A stretch of 64,000 nt of DNA from Planctomycetota bacterium (lineage in GTDB: Bacteria; Planctomycetota; MHYJ01; JACQXL01; JACRIJ01), in contig JACRIJ010000104.1 of the NCBI GenBank assembly GCA_016220095.1, forward strand, positions 1-64,000. Reading direction: 5' to 3'. The number at the start of each line of letters is the position of its first letter. Position 1 is the stretch's first letter. The position numbers and the translations under genes are program-made. A model generated the notes under the pieces. That model was given only the letters and a program-made list of their open reading frames with translations, ran no database searches and was not told the DNA's origin. Shown here one piece after another: positions 38,930 to 50,382 of the stretch.

Positions 38930-40309
38930 ATGTCTTATTGCCGGAAAACTTTTTTTGTAACAATAGCCTGTTGCGCCATTATAGCCGTTTTTGTCCGCCC
39001 CGCTTATTCACAGGCGCCGCCGGAAAAAAAGCCCGCGCCAATAAAAGCGCCTGCCGGCGATGCTGAAAAATTGTCCGCTTCAGCCAAACTCATAAAAGAT
39101 TATTTCAAGGCGAAAACCCCGGAAGAACGCGGCAGGATAATTGAGGAATTGGAAAAAATCGGCTTTATGCCGCCGGCGAAAGACCTGTCGCGGATAATAA
39201 AAGAGGCGGCAGTCTATCCTGATATGGCGCCGCTTAAAAGGACGACACGTAAAATCAAGGTGAACGGCGAAGAATACACCTACGAATTGTCTCCGCCGAA
39301 GGGCTATTCGCCGAAAAAAGAAGAACCGTTGATTATTTCGCTTCACGGTTCCGGCGGGGACGGCATGAACGCCCTGCATCTATGGCGCATACACCCTGAC
39401 GACCAGGACGCGGCAAAAGACAAAATAATTGACAGTATAATATTGTCCGGGCAAACACCTCCCCCCAAAAACAGCATGCGCGTCACCCCTATAGTAAAAA
39501 CAGAGCAATATATTATAGCGGCGCCCACACTGGAAAAAGTGCCGCAGGGCGGCGCGCCGACCGACCTGCTGGAACACTTGCTTCCGGCGTTATTGCAGGA
39601 TGTAACTTCAACATGCAATGTTGATACAAACCGTATTTTTATAGTCGGATTTTCAATGGGCGGGCATTTCACGTGGGCTGAAACCCTGCACCAGCCCGAT
39701 TATTTCGCCGGCGCCATTCCAATGATGGGCGCGTGCGACGATATGAATACCCTTTCCAATCTGCAATCCCTTCCGGTTTATATAATACACGGCGACAAAG
39801 ACACTATCGTGCCGGTGGAATGTTCAAGAAGCGCGAACGAGGCGCTGACCGCGTTGAAATACGATGTCATCTACCGCGAGCAAAAAGGATTGGGCCACTA
39901 TTTGTTTTCAGACAAAAGCCCGGAATGCGCAAAATTGCTTGCGTGGATAAAATCCAAGACGCGCAATCCCTATATCAAAAAGATAAGCTATAGATTTTCA
40001 GGCCAATCCGCCCCCGTGAAGAGGATTTATTGGCTGGAAGTTTCGCAGAAGGAGTTGAATCCTTTTACGGTAGAGGCCGAGGTTGCCGATAATACAATTA
40101 ATATCAAATCCGCAGGTCTGGCCGAGATGACGGTTTTGCTGAATTCGGAGATTGTTGATTTCGCAAAAGACGTTATCATTCGCGTAAACGGCAACGAAGT
40201 TTTCAAGGGCAAGTCAAGTCCGTCATATAAATTCCTTCTGGAAAATTACCAGGAATACAAGGATCCGAATAGTTTATTCACGGCCGGGGTCAAGCTGAAG
40301 ATACGTTAA
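38930..40309 (+). CDS. Secreted alpha/beta-hydrolase (esterase / PHB depolymerase-like)
   Basis: Signal peptide; LIISLHGSGGDGMNAL; GFSMGGHFTW nucleophile elbow; HGDKDTIVPVE; GLGHYLF. Confidence 0.8.
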   Translation: MSYCRKTFFVTIACCAIIAVFVRPAYSQAPPEKKPAPIKAPAGDAEKLSASAKLIKDYFKAKTPEERGRIIEELEKIGFMPPAKDLSRIIKEAAVYPDMAPLKRTTRKIKVNGEEYTYELSPPKGYSPKKEEPLIISLHGSGGDGMNALHLWRIHPDDQDAAKDKIIDSIILSGQTPPPKNSMRVTPIVKTEQYIIAAPTLEKVPQGGAPTDLLEHLLPALLQDVTSTCNVDTNRIFIVGFSMGGHFTWAETLHQPDYFAGAIPMMGACDDMNTLSNLQSLPVYIIHGDKDTIVPVECSRSANEALTALKYDVIYREQKGLGHYLFSDKSPECAKLLAWIKSKTRNPYIKKISYRFSGQSAPVKRIYWLEVSQKELNPFTVEAEVADNTINIKSAGLAEMTVLLNSEIVDFAKDVIIRVNGNEVFKGKSSPSYKFLLENYQEYKDPNSLFTAGVKLKIR

Positions 40310-40401
40310 TAATGAAAAATGAAAAAGGAAGAATGAAGGACTGGACGAAGAATCGAGTAGCGAGTACCGAGGGACGAAACGACGAACACACCCCTTAATC
40401 C

Positions 40402-40563
40402 CCTCTTACTACGGAGAGAATAATATACTTGACATTTGAAGGTAGCCGCAGGCTTTAGCCTGCGCTTAGAATCCAGTATTACAGCGCAACCTAAAGGTTG
40501 CGGCTACCTTAGCGCTGGCTATAAATGCCAAGTATATTATGCTCCGAGTGATAATAGAGGGGA
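40402..40563. mobile_element. MITE-like nested inverted-repeat element
   Basis: Outer ATAATATACTTGACATT vs reverse complement ATAATATACTTGGCATT (16/17) and AAGGTAGCCGCA/TGCGGCTACCTT (12/12); two internal palindromes. Confidence 0.65.
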
Positions 40564-40814
40564 AAACTTACGGCTCTAAATCCCTCTTTCAGGCCAATGT
40601 AAGCAGAAAGCGTCGTTCTTCGTGTCCTCGCGCCCTCGTGGCTAAATAACGTTTCCGTTTTTGTAAGGTACCAACCGACAAAAACCTCCAGTTTTTGCAA
40701 GGTAACAGTTGACATTTCCGGAGGCTTATATTTTCAATAAGAAGCGGCATATTCTTGGTTTATGGCTTTTTATCCTATGCGAAATCGTTAGAACATAAAG
40801 TACTATAAAAATAT

Positions 40815-40843
40815 TTGACAAATATGCTGTATTGATATATAAT
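40815..40843 (+). promoter_or_regulatory. Consensus promoter TTGACA-N17-TATAAT
   Basis: TTGACA 40815-40820; TATAAT 40838-40843; ATG at 40851. Confidence 0.75.
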
Positions 40844-40850
40844 TGCGTAT

Positions 40851-41294
40851 ATGAAAAAGAATGAAATTTATACGATAGGATACGAGGGCAAACAGATTGA
40901 GGAGTTCATTTTCTTTCTGAAAAAATTCAACATCACCCGTCTTATTGATATACGAGAAGTTCCAATTTCAAGGAAAAAGGGTTTTTCCAAAATAGCATTA
41001 AAAAATCAGCTCAACTCGGCAAACATTGAGTATGTGCATATAAAATCGTTAGGGAGTCCAGGTTATCTTAGAGATAAACTGAAATCCGACAGGGATTACG
41101 ATTATTTTTTCAAGACATATTCTGAATATTTGGCAAAAAACAGCAACGCTATTAAGGAATTGCTCCAATATACAGATAAGGGTACGAATTGCCTTATGTG
41201 TTTTGAAAAAAATTATGAAAAATGTCATAGATCTGTCGTTATTAACGCATTTCAAAAATATAGCGCAACCCAGATAACCATACAACATATTTAA
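40851..41294 (+). CDS. DUF488 family protein
   Basis: IYTIGYEGKQIEEFIFFLKKFNITRLIDIREVPISRKKGFSK...CLMCFEKNYEKCHRSVV. Confidence 0.9.
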   Translation: MKKNEIYTIGYEGKQIEEFIFFLKKFNITRLIDIREVPISRKKGFSKIALKNQLNSANIEYVHIKSLGSPGYLRDKLKSDRDYDYFFKTYSEYLAKNSNAIKELLQYTDKGTNCLMCFEKNYEKCHRSVVINAFQKYSATQITIQHI

Positions 41295-41304
41295 TAATTG
41301 TAAA

Positions 41305-42066
41305 ATGGAAATTGTAAAAAAACAGGTTCTTGTCACAGTAAAAGCATATCCAAATCCGAGTAATAAATATGACGAAACCGTTTGCTGTGCCGGCATTGAC
41401 TTGACAAACAATCAATGGGTTAGACTGTACCCCGTACCGTACCGCGATCTTGAAGAGAGTAGAAAATTTAAAAAATACAGTATAATTGAAATAAACTGCA
41501 GTAAGACAATAAATGACAAAAGACCGGAGAGTTTTAAGATAGATTCAGATTCTATAGAAGTTATCAGGTGGATTAATACTGATAAAAAATGGATGGAACG
41601 CAAAGAAATTGTATTACAATTGCCGCAAAAATCAATGTGTAAAATTATCAGCGGTGTAGCACTTACAGACAATTCCTTAGGTCTTATAAAACCGAAAGAT
41701 ATAAAATTTGACTATAGCAAGAAAACAGTAACGCCTGCAACCAACGATTATAATCAGCTGACTTTTTGGAATCAACAAAAAAGTAAATTGGAAGAAATCC
41801 CGTTTAATTTTTACTATTTTTTTCATTGCGAGGGAGAAAAGGAATGCCAGGGGCATAGATTGTCTATTATTGACTGGGAAATAGGACAAGCGTATCGTAA
41901 GTGGAAAGAAGAGTGTTCTACGGAAGAAGAACTGCTTGCTAAAATCCAACAAAAATGGCTTGAAATTGCTGACACATTCAATAGAGATGTTTATTTTTAT
42001 GTTGGCAATATGAAGAGGTTTCGTAACATATTTATGGTTTTAGGCGTATTTTATCCGCCAAAGTAA
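41305..42066 (+). CDS. Hypothetical protein, downstream partner of DUF488 gene
   Basis: 253 aa ORF, 10-bp spacing to DUF488 gene; no family recognised. Confidence 0.6.
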   Translation: MEIVKKQVLVTVKAYPNPSNKYDETVCCAGIDLTNNQWVRLYPVPYRDLEESRKFKKYSIIEINCSKTINDKRPESFKIDSDSIEVIRWINTDKKWMERKEIVLQLPQKSMCKIISGVALTDNSLGLIKPKDIKFDYSKKTVTPATNDYNQLTFWNQQKSKLEEIPFNFYYFFHCEGEKECQGHRLSIIDWEIGQAYRKWKEECSTEEELLAKIQQKWLEIADTFNRDVYFYVGNMKRFRNIFMVLGVFYPPK

Positions 42067-42078
42067 AAAGGTTAACTT

Positions 42079-42477
42079 ATGGACAAATTTCTTAAAAGCT
42101 TCTACATCGCCTCAGGCATTGTTCTGCTACTGGGGGTGGCAGTGAGTTTCGCCGCAGGACGCTGGTCGGTCGGCGGTTCCTGGCCGCTTATTTCCGGCTA
42201 TCTGGTTGGTTTTATGTGTTGTTTCCTGCCGATTCCTACCTTTCATACGGTCGTTCATCTTTTGAACAAGTATGGCAAAACCGTGCGCTATCTGCTCATT
42301 TCCGCCATAATCCTTTGTCAATTCAGCATTTATGGCGTTACATTTTTCTTGATTATTTCCAAGGAAGTTGTTAATCTCTTTGCGCTCTGGGCAGGGGCTT
42401 CCGCTATAGTCGTTATTATAGCCATAGGAATGCTTATCTATAAGAAAACAATGCTTTCCGCCCGTCGTCCGTCGTAA
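42079..42477 (+). CDS. ATP synthase I-like small membrane protein
   Basis: ~4 TM segments, immediately upstream of atpB. Confidence 0.55.
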   Translation: MDKFLKSFYIASGIVLLLGVAVSFAAGRWSVGGSWPLISGYLVGFMCCFLPIPTFHTVVHLLNKYGKTVRYLLISAIILCQFSIYGVTFFLIISKEVVNLFALWAGASAIVVIIAIGMLIYKKTMLSARRPS

Positions 42478-42520
42478 TCTTCTAATCTTAAAATCTTGTA
42501 ATCTTAGAATCTTATAATCG
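42473..42520. repeat. AATCTTAGAATCTT-type repeat (reverse orientation of the 6676/9183 family)
   Basis: GTAATCTTCTAATCTTAAAATCTTGTAATCTTAGAATCTTATAATCG. Confidence 0.7.
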
Positions 42521-42523
42521 CTT

Positions 42524-43342
42524 ATGTCTTCAGGAATTCAGCATCCTCCGTCATATTTTACAGGGCTTTATAACCATTTTAAGGAAGCCAAAGAGCTTCC
42601 CGCATGGCTCCTTAATGAGCAATGGGGCGGCATATGGTTTGATGCCCTGGTATTTACGGCCATTACTATTGCCGTAATCATCATATTTACGCTCATTTCC
42701 GTGCGCCGCATGAATAAGGTGCCCGGCAAACTTCAAAGCATTTTTGAGGTCGGCGTGGAGCTTCTGAACGGTCTTCTTACCGCCTTTATAGGTCCCGAAG
42801 GCCCTAAATACCTGCCCTTCCTCGGAAGCATTTTTATATATATACTTTTCATGAATCTTATGGGCCTCATTCCCGGAATGAAGTCCCCTACCATGACCCT
42901 CAGCACGACCTTCGCGCTCGGCATATCCACATTCCTCTATGTTCAGGCGGCCGGCATCAGGGCCCAGGGCCTGGGCGGCTACCTGAAACACTTTGCCGGC
43001 GAAGTTCTCTGGCTGGCGCCATTGATGTTCGTTATCCATATTATGGGCGAATTGGTCAAGCCCTGTTCTCTGTCTCTGCGTCTTTTCGGCAATATATTCG
43101 GCGAGGACAACGTTATCGCCGTGCTGACAAGCATGTCGGATGGAATTATGACATCCCTCGGCGGCGTTGTGCCGATTCCGGTGCAATTCCCTATGGCCGC
43201 CTTCGCGGTATTCACGAGTTTCCTGCAGGCGTTTATATTTACGGCGCTTGCCTGCATCTATATAGCTACCCTTAGCGAACACCATGAAGAACACGAAACC
43301 GGCGCTTCGCATGACAGCGGGCATCCGGTACACGGACATTAG
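42524..43342 (+). CDS. atpB: F0F1 ATP synthase subunit a
   Basis: GELVKPCSLSLRLFGNIFGEDNVI; FLQAFIFTALACIYIA. Confidence 0.93.
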   Translation: MSSGIQHPPSYFTGLYNHFKEAKELPAWLLNEQWGGIWFDALVFTAITIAVIIIFTLISVRRMNKVPGKLQSIFEVGVELLNGLLTAFIGPEGPKYLPFLGSIFIYILFMNLMGLIPGMKSPTMTLSTTFALGISTFLYVQAAGIRAQGLGGYLKHFAGEVLWLAPLMFVIHIMGELVKPCSLSLRLFGNIFGEDNVIAVLTSMSDGIMTSLGGVVPIPVQFPMAAFAVFTSFLQAFIFTALACIYIATLSEHHEEHETGASHDSGHPVHGH

Positions 43343-43394
43343 TTGTTCATATAGCGAAAATTTTTTCGCGAAAAAATTTTAGGAGGTTTTTTTA

Positions 43395-43760
43395 ATGAAG
43401 AGTTTTGTTATAGTAAGCTTAGTCCTGCTTTACGCGCTTATCCTGGCAGGACCGGTATTCGCACAGGAAGCAGTTCCTGCCGGTGAAGTCAAAAAGGAAG
43501 AACAGCCGGCGGGCGATTCCGTTAAAATCTGGCTGGCTATCAGCATCGGATTCTCCCTGTCCCTCGCCGTGGTCGCGGGCGCATTCGGCCAATCCAAGGC
43601 CATTTCATCCGCAGTTGAAAGCATGGCAAGACAGCCCGAAGCCGCATCAGCCATCAGGGGCGCGCTCATCATCGGTCTTGCGCTTATTGAAACCCTCGTT
43701 ATTTACATGCTTCTTATAAGCTTCTTCCTGTTCGGCATACTCGGCAAGCTTATACATTGA
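43395..43760 (+). CDS. atpE: F0F1 ATP synthase subunit c with N-terminal signal-like extension
   Basis: AVESMARQPEAASAIRGALIIGLALIETLVIYMLLISFFL; leading MKSFVIVSLVLLYALILAGPVFAQE. Confidence 0.93.
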   Translation: MKSFVIVSLVLLYALILAGPVFAQEAVPAGEVKKEEQPAGDSVKIWLAISIGFSLSLAVVAGAFGQSKAISSAVESMARQPEAASAIRGALIIGLALIETLVIYMLLISFFLFGILGKLIH

Positions 43761-43775
43761 TAGGGTTTTCTGTTT

Positions 43776-44276
43776 ATGGAAATGTTGGATAATCTGGGAC
43801 TGCAACCCGTTGTAGTCCTGATAAACATAGGTTTCTTCATCTGCGTTTACCTTTTCATGAGGAAATTCCTCTTCCAGCGCGTCACCGTACAGCTGGACGC
43901 GAGGAAACGCGAATTTGACGAAGGCTTCGGCCATATAAATTCCACACAGAGTTATGTGGATGAATTGGCCAGGGACTACGCGCAAAAATACTCCGTTCTG
44001 GAAAAGAACGCGTATAAGGAACTACAGCGCATAGTCAAGAATGCCAATCAGTCAAAGGCCGACTTGCTTGCCCAGACGTATTCAAGTTCCGACGATTACC
44101 TCAAGGAATCCAGGATCGCTATCGTCAGGGAAAAAAATTCGGCCATCACCCAGATGCGCACGCAAATTCCGGAATTGACAGGCGATGTGATAAAGAAACT
44201 GAGTAACAGCGAAATAGACTCTTCCAGGATAATTCCCGTAACGGATATGCTCATAGAAAAGAGACTGGCGAAATGA
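43776..44276 (+). CDS. F0F1 ATP synthase subunit b-type stalk protein (b/b')
   Basis: N-terminal TM, coiled-coil helix, position in operon. Confidence 0.75.
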   Translation: MEMLDNLGLQPVVVLINIGFFICVYLFMRKFLFQRVTVQLDARKREFDEGFGHINSTQSYVDELARDYAQKYSVLEKNAYKELQRIVKNANQSKADLLAQTYSSSDDYLKESRIAIVREKNSAITQMRTQIPELTGDVIKKLSNSEIDSSRIIPVTDMLIEKRLAK

Positions 44277-44847
44277 CAAAAGCGCTTTTTACAATTTTGC
44301 TGACGTTTTTGCAGGCACTGCCGCTGTTTGCCGCTGAAGAAGGCGGCGGGCACGCGACAGGCCTCAAAATCCCCGTGCTGGTAATCCAGACAGTCTGCTT
44401 TGCCGTACTCGCCTATGTTCTGTACAGGTTTGCCTGGAAACTGATTTCCAAATCCCTTGACGAACGCGCGAAAAAAATCCAGGATACTTATAAGCACATA
44501 GAAGACGAAAACGCGCGCCTGAAAAACCTGATCGCGGAATACGAACAGAAATTCGCTGGCCTTGAAAAAGAGGCCCAGCGCCTTTTGAATGAGGCCGTAA
44601 AAGAAGGCGAACAGACAGGGGAAACCATCGTAAAAGACGCCAACGCCAACGCTGAAAAAATCCTTGCCAAGGCAAGGCGCGAAATAGAGATAGAAAGAGA
44701 TAAGGCCATGATGGAAATCCGCGAAGAGGCCGTAAACCTTACGATGCAGGCGGCAGAGGAAGTCCTGAAGAAGAATATGAACGCGGATATGAATTCAAAA
44801 CTCGTCGCGGATTTCATAAGGACAATTGACAAGGTTGAGATGAAATA

Positions 44848-44848
<1 letters not shown>
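44273..44848 (+). CDS. atpF: F0F1 ATP synthase subunit b
   Basis: TM followed by LDERAKKIQDTYKHIEDENARLKNLIAEYEQKFAGLEKEAQ...KAMMEIREEAVNLTMQAAEEVLKK. Confidence 0.85.
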
Positions 44849-46951
<2,103 letters not shown>

Positions 46952-46952
<1 letters not shown>

Positions 46953-47185
46953 GGCGTTTAAGAGTTTAGGAGTTACGGTGTTTGGGGGTTACGGGGTACG
47001 GGGTTATGAGGTTGCGAGGACAGTTCTTAACCCTCACACCTTCTCTTGACGTTTAGCATAAAGATTGAGGTTTTGGGGTTGAGGAGTTACGAGGTTGGCC
47101 GCCTGTGTCAAAGGCTTCGGCGGGTGGGGCAATTAAGGGGCTTAGGTGTTACGGAGTGGCGGTGAATCCATATATTCACCCTTGT
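46952..47185. repeat. GGAGTTACGGGGTT-type degenerate repeats plus GTGAATCCATATATTCACC palindrome
   Basis: Repeated GAGTTA/GGTTACGGGG words; related words at 38862-38930. Confidence 0.6.
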
Positions 47186-47315
47186 AAAAATTTCTTGTTT
47201 TTTATCCGCGGATTTATATAATAGTAAGCAAGACTGAAACCGTAAAAAAACCAAGCTCTCAAACATTAAACACCTGACTTCTTACGTCTTACAGTTTAAT
47301 AAAGAGGTATATGTT

Positions 47316-48209
47316 ATGTCGGTAAACGAATTGCTTGACGCAAACCGGAAATTCCTTGATTCCGGCCGGATTAACCAGCTTAAATTCAAGCCGTTTTCAG
47401 GTTGGGTTGTAATCTCCTGCATGAGCGAGAAACTCGCCGACCTCCTTGAAGAATCCCTGGGTTTTGAACGCGGCGAGGCTCTTTTCATAAGGACCGCCGG
47501 GGCGGCATTCACAAAATACGATAACAGCATTGAACGCTCCGTCGCAATCGCAATTTTCAAGAAAGACGCGGTAAAAATTGCCGTCGTAGGACATTCAGAT
47601 TGTTCTTCCGCAAGCGATGTATTCTCTATAACAGAGGCAATGAAAAAACACAATATCCCGCGTTCGGCCGTGCCCGATGATGTGCGCGAATGGATGGGCC
47701 TTATTTCCAATCCCGAGGAAAACGTAAGACAACTCGTAAGAACCCTGAGAAATTCATCGGTCGTCCCGGTCAGCGTGGAAATACACGGTTTTATGCTGGA
47801 TACAAAAACAGGAAAACTTACGCATATAGTTTCGGCAATGCAGGAAAAGGAACTTAAAAAAGAAGATATTCATATAGCGGAACTTGAAATAAAATCACCG
47901 GTCGCATTCAAAGCGGACAGGTTTGAACATTCTTCGGACACAACCACGGCAAATTTCAGCGATACCCCGCCGGCAATTGATATTTCGGCTGATAGGCCGA
48001 AAACCGCAAAATATACACAGCCCAAACCAGCCCAGTACAATCCGCCGCCGGTGCCTAAACCCCAGCCGCGTTATCAGCCGCAGGACCCCGTGCCGCTTGA
48101 ACCCAAACCCGTCCAGCAGGCGAAACCCAAGATTTCCGTTGAGGCGTCGGATGACCCCTTCCAGGAAATGCTGGATAAGCTGAAAAGGGACAGATTTAAG
48201 AAATCATAA
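47316..48209 (+). CDS. Degenerate beta-carbonic-anhydrase-like protein with Pro-rich C-terminus
   Basis: VVISCMSEKL...GEALFIRTAGAAF...VVGHSDC: zinc ligands kept, Asp-Arg dyad replaced. Confidence 0.7.
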   Translation: MSVNELLDANRKFLDSGRINQLKFKPFSGWVVISCMSEKLADLLEESLGFERGEALFIRTAGAAFTKYDNSIERSVAIAIFKKDAVKIAVVGHSDCSSASDVFSITEAMKKHNIPRSAVPDDVREWMGLISNPEENVRQLVRTLRNSSVVPVSVEIHGFMLDTKTGKLTHIVSAMQEKELKKEDIHIAELEIKSPVAFKADRFEHSSDTTTANFSDTPPAIDISADRPKTAKYTQPKPAQYNPPPVPKPQPRYQPQDPVPLEPKPVQQAKPKISVEASDDPFQEMLDKLKRDRFKKS

Positions 48210-48224
48210 TATAGGAGGATTAAA

Positions 48225-48806
48225 ATGAGTTCAATAGAATTCGTATATGCGCTGAGTTTTTTCGTCGGGCTCGCTTACGCGTTAGTTACGGCCGTATTCA
48301 GCGGCGTATTCGCGGGCGGAGAACATATTGACGTTTCCGGCGACATGGGCGGTTCCGTGGACCCGTCAGGCCCGATTGACCACGGTTCCCTGCATTTTTC
48401 ACCGTTCAGCCCGATTGTAATAGCGATGTTTCTGGCGTCATTCGGCGCCGCGGGCCTTATTTGCATGGAAATATTTACTATTCTGGATTTCAGGATGCAC
48501 CTGCCTATTTCCATGGGAAGCGGTTTCGTGATCTCCGGCCTGATGGCAGTCCTTTTTTCAAAAATACTCAAATCCACGCAGAGTACCAGTGCGGCAACGC
48601 ATAGTGACCTTATCGGATGTTCGGCAGAGGTGCTTACCCCCATTCCGGCGGAAAACGGCCTCGGCGAAATTGCCTACAATATCCACGAAATCCGTTATAC
48701 CGCGCCGGCAAAATCCATGGACAATAAAAAAATTGAAGCCCACTCCCATGTGATTATCAAATCCATGGTTGGCGGGACAGCTTTTGTCACTGATAAACTC
48801 AATTAA
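48225..48806 (+). CDS. Membrane protein with NfeD-like (OB) C-terminal domain
   Basis: TM segments, then LIGCSAEVLTPIPAENGLGEIAYNIHEIRYTAPAKSMDNKKIEAHSHVIIKSMVGGTAFV; precedes flotillin. Confidence 0.75.
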   Translation: MSSIEFVYALSFFVGLAYALVTAVFSGVFAGGEHIDVSGDMGGSVDPSGPIDHGSLHFSPFSPIVIAMFLASFGAAGLICMEIFTILDFRMHLPISMGSGFVISGLMAVLFSKILKSTQSTSAATHSDLIGCSAEVLTPIPAENGLGEIAYNIHEIRYTAPAKSMDNKKIEAHSHVIIKSMVGGTAFVTDKLN

Positions 48807-48820
48807 GGAGGTATATTGTT

Positions 48821-50299
48821 ATGTATTTGTTTGCATTAGAAAATGGAGTCGCCCTGGCGATTTTCGCCGCCATAGCCATTGTAATAATGGTCTTCATTTT
48901 CCTTGCTGTAATACTGAAACGTTACACCAAGGTAGGCCCGAACCAGGCATTGATTATCTCCGGAAGAAAGCGCGTTTTCAAGGACGAGATGGGCCGTGTG
49001 AGCATGCGCGGCTTCAGGATGGTCAAGGGCGGCGGTACCTTTGTATGGCCGTTCATTGAAAAGGCTGAAATACTTTCCCTGGAAATCCTTACCCTTGACG
49101 TAAGGCTTCCGGAAGTTTATACGATAAACGGCGTTCCTATAACGGTTGACGGCGTCGCCCAGATTAAGATCAAGGGCGATGAAGGCGCCATAGCGACCGC
49201 GGCGGAACAATTCCTCGGCAAGACCCAGCTTGAAATCATGCGCGTTGCTTTGCAGACGGTGGAAGGCCATCTGCGTGCCATCGTCGGCACCCTTACGGTT
49301 GAAGAAATTTACAAAAACCGTGACGCTTTCGCCCAGAAAGTGCAGGAGGTCGCGGCAGGCGACCTGGCAAATATGGGCCTCGGTATCGTGTCGTTTACGT
49401 TAAAAGACATTAAAGATGAACAGGGTTACCTGACCGCCCTTGGCCAGCCGAGGATCGCGGAAGTCAAAAGAGACGCTACAATCGCGCAGGCGGAAGCCAA
49501 CAGGGATTCCACAATCAAAAGCGCCCAGGCCAATCAGGCCGGACAGGAAGCGCGTTTCCTTGCCGATACCAGGATAGCCGAATCCCAGCGGAATTTTGAA
49601 GTGAAAAGGGCCGAATACCAGGCCGCTATTAATCAGCAGAAGGCCGACGCAGACCTTGCGTATGATTTGCAAAAATATAAAACCAACCAAAAGGTCAAGG
49701 CTGAAGAAGTCCAGGTCATGGTGGTTGAAAAACAGCGCATGGTTGAAGTGCAGGAAAATGAAATTATGCGCAAGCAGAAGGAATTGGATGCTACCATCAA
49801 TAAGCCTGCTGACGCTGAAAAATACAGGATAGAAGCGCTCGCAAACGCCGAGAAATTCAAACTCCAGGCAGAGGCCGAAGGTAAAGGCCAGGCTATTAAG
49901 AACATAGGTTTCGCCGAAGCCGACGCGATACGCGCAAAAGGCCTTGCGGAAGCCGACGTCATAAAAGCCAAAGGTTATTCAGAAGCTGAGGCCATGTCTA
50001 AGAAGGCCGACGCATGGAAGGCTTATAACGAAGCCGCAGTAACGCAGATGATTATAGACAAACTGCCCGAACTCGCAAGGGCCATATCAGAGCCGCTGTC
50101 CAAGACGGAAAAGATCGTTATCATCAATCAGGGCGGTTCGGATTCCGCGGGCGCAAACAAAATAACAAAAGACATTACCAATATTATAGCCCAGCTTCCG
50201 CCGGTCGTGGAGGCCCTCTCAGGGGTTGACCTGAAGGAAGTCATGTCTAAACTTCCGGGAATCGGGAGCGCGTTTAAGAAAGACGAATCCAAAAAATAG
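48821..50299 (+). CDS. Flotillin-like SPFH domain protein
   Basis: SPFH region with N-terminal TM, then Ala/Glu-rich flotillin repeat GFAEADAIRAKGLAEADVIKAKGYSEAEAMSKKADAWKAYNEAA. Confidence 0.95.
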   Translation: MYLFALENGVALAIFAAIAIVIMVFIFLAVILKRYTKVGPNQALIISGRKRVFKDEMGRVSMRGFRMVKGGGTFVWPFIEKAEILSLEILTLDVRLPEVYTINGVPITVDGVAQIKIKGDEGAIATAAEQFLGKTQLEIMRVALQTVEGHLRAIVGTLTVEEIYKNRDAFAQKVQEVAAGDLANMGLGIVSFTLKDIKDEQGYLTALGQPRIAEVKRDATIAQAEANRDSTIKSAQANQAGQEARFLADTRIAESQRNFEVKRAEYQAAINQQKADADLAYDLQKYKTNQKVKAEEVQVMVVEKQRMVEVQENEIMRKQKELDATINKPADAEKYRIEALANAEKFKLQAEAEGKGQAIKNIGFAEADAIRAKGLAEADVIKAKGYSEAEAMSKKADAWKAYNEAAVTQMIIDKLPELARAISEPLSKTEKIVIINQGGSDSAGANKITKDITNIIAQLPPVVEALSGVDLKEVMSKLPGIGSAFKKDESKK

Positions 50300-50334
50300 G
50301 ACAGAAAACAGGATACGGGAAACAAAGATTTTAT

Positions 50335-50370
50335 CGTAGAGACACGCCACGGCGTGTCTCTACGCATTTC
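50335..50370. repeat. Palindrome GTAGAGACACGCC-AC-GGCGTGTCTCTAC
   Basis: Perfect 13-bp arms. Confidence 0.75.
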
Positions 50371-50382
50371 AGGGGAGACTAA

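Noticed and set aside
42551-43339. 262 aa ORF antisense to atpB
   Set aside because: Composition-driven shadow ORF opposite a highly conserved gene.
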